Origin: Dehalococcoidia bacterium
GTDB taxonomy: Bacteria; Chloroflexota; Dehalococcoidia; GIF9; AB-539-J10
Assembly (NCBI GenBank): GCA_023128875.1
Contig: JAGMDB010000093.1
Location: forward strand, 1 to 6,678
DNA: 6,678 nucleotides
Reading direction: 5' to 3'
Positions within the stretch are counted from its first letter, which is position 1. The number at the start of each line of letters is the position of its first letter. The position numbers were made by a program, and so were the translations under genes. The notes under the pieces are model-generated. The model ran no database searches and had not been told where the DNA came from. It saw only the letters and a list, made by a program, of their open reading frames with translations. Positions 6,018-6,678 of the stretch are shown in pieces.

Positions 6018-6363
6018 TAATACAGTTGAGATAGAAATTCAAGTGTATCTCGCATCTTCCCAGTTTTCCTTTATTTTCCTTTATTTTCCTTTATAATAGC
6101 ATAGTTTATCAGATTATGCACTCTCTTAACATTCAAAGGCCAGGAGAGGAGAATATACAAGAATTCTAAACAGTGCATGCGCTATCCTCATCGCAGGCAT
6201 TATTTCTTCCTCTACAGCCTCTTGTTAATCGTGTAATTCCATTTGGCCTAGTGGCAGCGAGTTCCCAAATAACCAACACAGCAAGCTATGCCCTCTTGGT
6301 ATTCGCTGCACCGGGATAATCAGCGTGGAGTGATTTGATTCCTTTGGTCCTTGGGCCGAGTAA
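6018..6363. other. Gene-free region with short tandem repeats
   Basis: About 345 bases upstream of the two-helix protein contain the tandem repeat at 6064-6093, but no open frame I can support on either strand. I see no tRNA, terminator or insertion-sequence end. A TATAAT on the plus strand (6092-6097) has no matching -35 and no gene to serve. Confidence 0.5.
6064..6093. repeat. Three perfect 10-bp tandem repeats (TTTTCCTTTA)
   Basis: TTTTCCTTTA occurs three times head to tail with no mismatch. It begins 46 bases upstream of the ATG at 6017 (minus strand, unit TAAAGGAAAA). The period is about one helical turn. It lies in the presumed leader or promoter zone of the two-helix membrane protein gene. 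Confidence 0.9.
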
Positions 6364-6678
6364 ATGGCCGCCAAATTGAGAGGGTATTCAACGTGTTCGA
6401 GTCTGACGACAGAGCTAGAACTCCATCAATTCAGCCTACTTCTGCATACTCTCCTCTTGAGGATCTTGGATATATCGGTTTTTTTCATGAAAATCACCGA
6501 GGTGTTCAACGCATTGGGCAATCCGCCTGAAAATTTCCGAAATCTCCATCCGCGGTTTGGCGCAGCTACAAGGAGCTACCAAATCATAGAGCAGCTTCTT
6601 TATGTGGGGGGAATTTCCCTAAAGGAGCTTGCTGGCGAGCAGCAACCCTTCTGGGCTTTGTGGCGTCCCTGGAGGGAT
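6364..6678 (+). CDS. Possible partial open frame of unknown function at the right edge
   Basis: From ATG at 6364 the plus strand is open for 105 codons to the window end. The frame is preceded directly by TAA and has no ribosome binding site. The product includes LLLHTLLLRILDISVFFMKI and later IIEQLLYVGGISLKELAG; I recognise no family. The exact antisense codon register is also open for 60 codons (6439-6618, then TAG at 6436-6438) and contains an ATG at 6549 with a plausible-looking start (MEISEIFRRIAQCVEHLGDF). One may be the shadow of the other, or both may be decayed non-coding sequence. Reported because it cannot be excluded; confidence is low. Confidence 0.2.
   Translation, partial: MAAKLRGYSTCSSLTTELELHQFSLLLHTLLLRILDISVFFMKITEVFNALGNPPENFRNLHPRFGAATRSYQIIEQLLYVGGISLKELAGEQQPFWALWRPWRD

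Noticed and set aside
6394..6402. TTCGAGTC-like tRNA T-loop
   Set aside because: The flanking bases do not pair into a five-base T stem, and no acceptor, D or anticodon arm can be fitted.

Overview
The window looks like a chromosomal stretch from an uncultured, moderate-GC bacterium, most likely a Chloroflexota/Dehalococcoidia-type lineage. That assignment is inference. It rests on the combination of a DUF1616 membrane protein, an excisionase-type HTH fused to a response-regulator receiver domain, and secreted CARDB-type surface proteins anchored by one C-terminal helix. The sequence carries no taxonomic marker. Frequent TTG/GTG starts and clear sigma70-like TTGACA/TAGAAT promoters fit a bacterium.

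Layout, left to right. Positions 1-229 (minus) are the 5' part of an HTH-receiver regulator with a perfect Shine-Dalgarno and a strong promoter (382-410) about 150 nt upstream. Positions 629-1789 (plus) encode an apparently intact five-helix DUF1616 protein. Convergent to it, 1730-2189 (minus) is a previously hidden dxs pseudogene: the first ~97 codons of 1-deoxy-D-xylulose-5-phosphate synthase with three in-frame stops, joined directly to the enzyme's last ~40 codons, so roughly 480 codons are missing. Positions 2226-4246 (minus) are one ~673-codon surface-protein gene that looks like two separate genes because of a one-base loss in a C tract and one TAG. Its promoter lies at 4409-4437. Positions 4568-5476 (minus) encode an open secreted CARDB protein. 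It overlaps by ATGA a two-helix membrane protein gene at 5473-6017, itself split by a one-base loss in a G tract. Positions 6018-6678 hold three perfect 10-bp tandem repeats and no convincing gene. A 105-codon open frame runs off the right edge.

Working together: the minus-strand genes at 2226-6017 look like a small cell-envelope locus of exported or membrane-anchored proteins with CARDB domains. It appears to be decaying. Of four genes on the minus strand between 1730 and 6017, three are broken (dxs, the large surface protein, the two-helix protein). Two of the lesions are single-base contractions in G/C homopolymers, so sequencing error or slippage must be considered for those two. The dxs deletion and the stop codons cannot be explained that way. 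I found no CRISPR array, RNA gene or recognisable insertion sequence.
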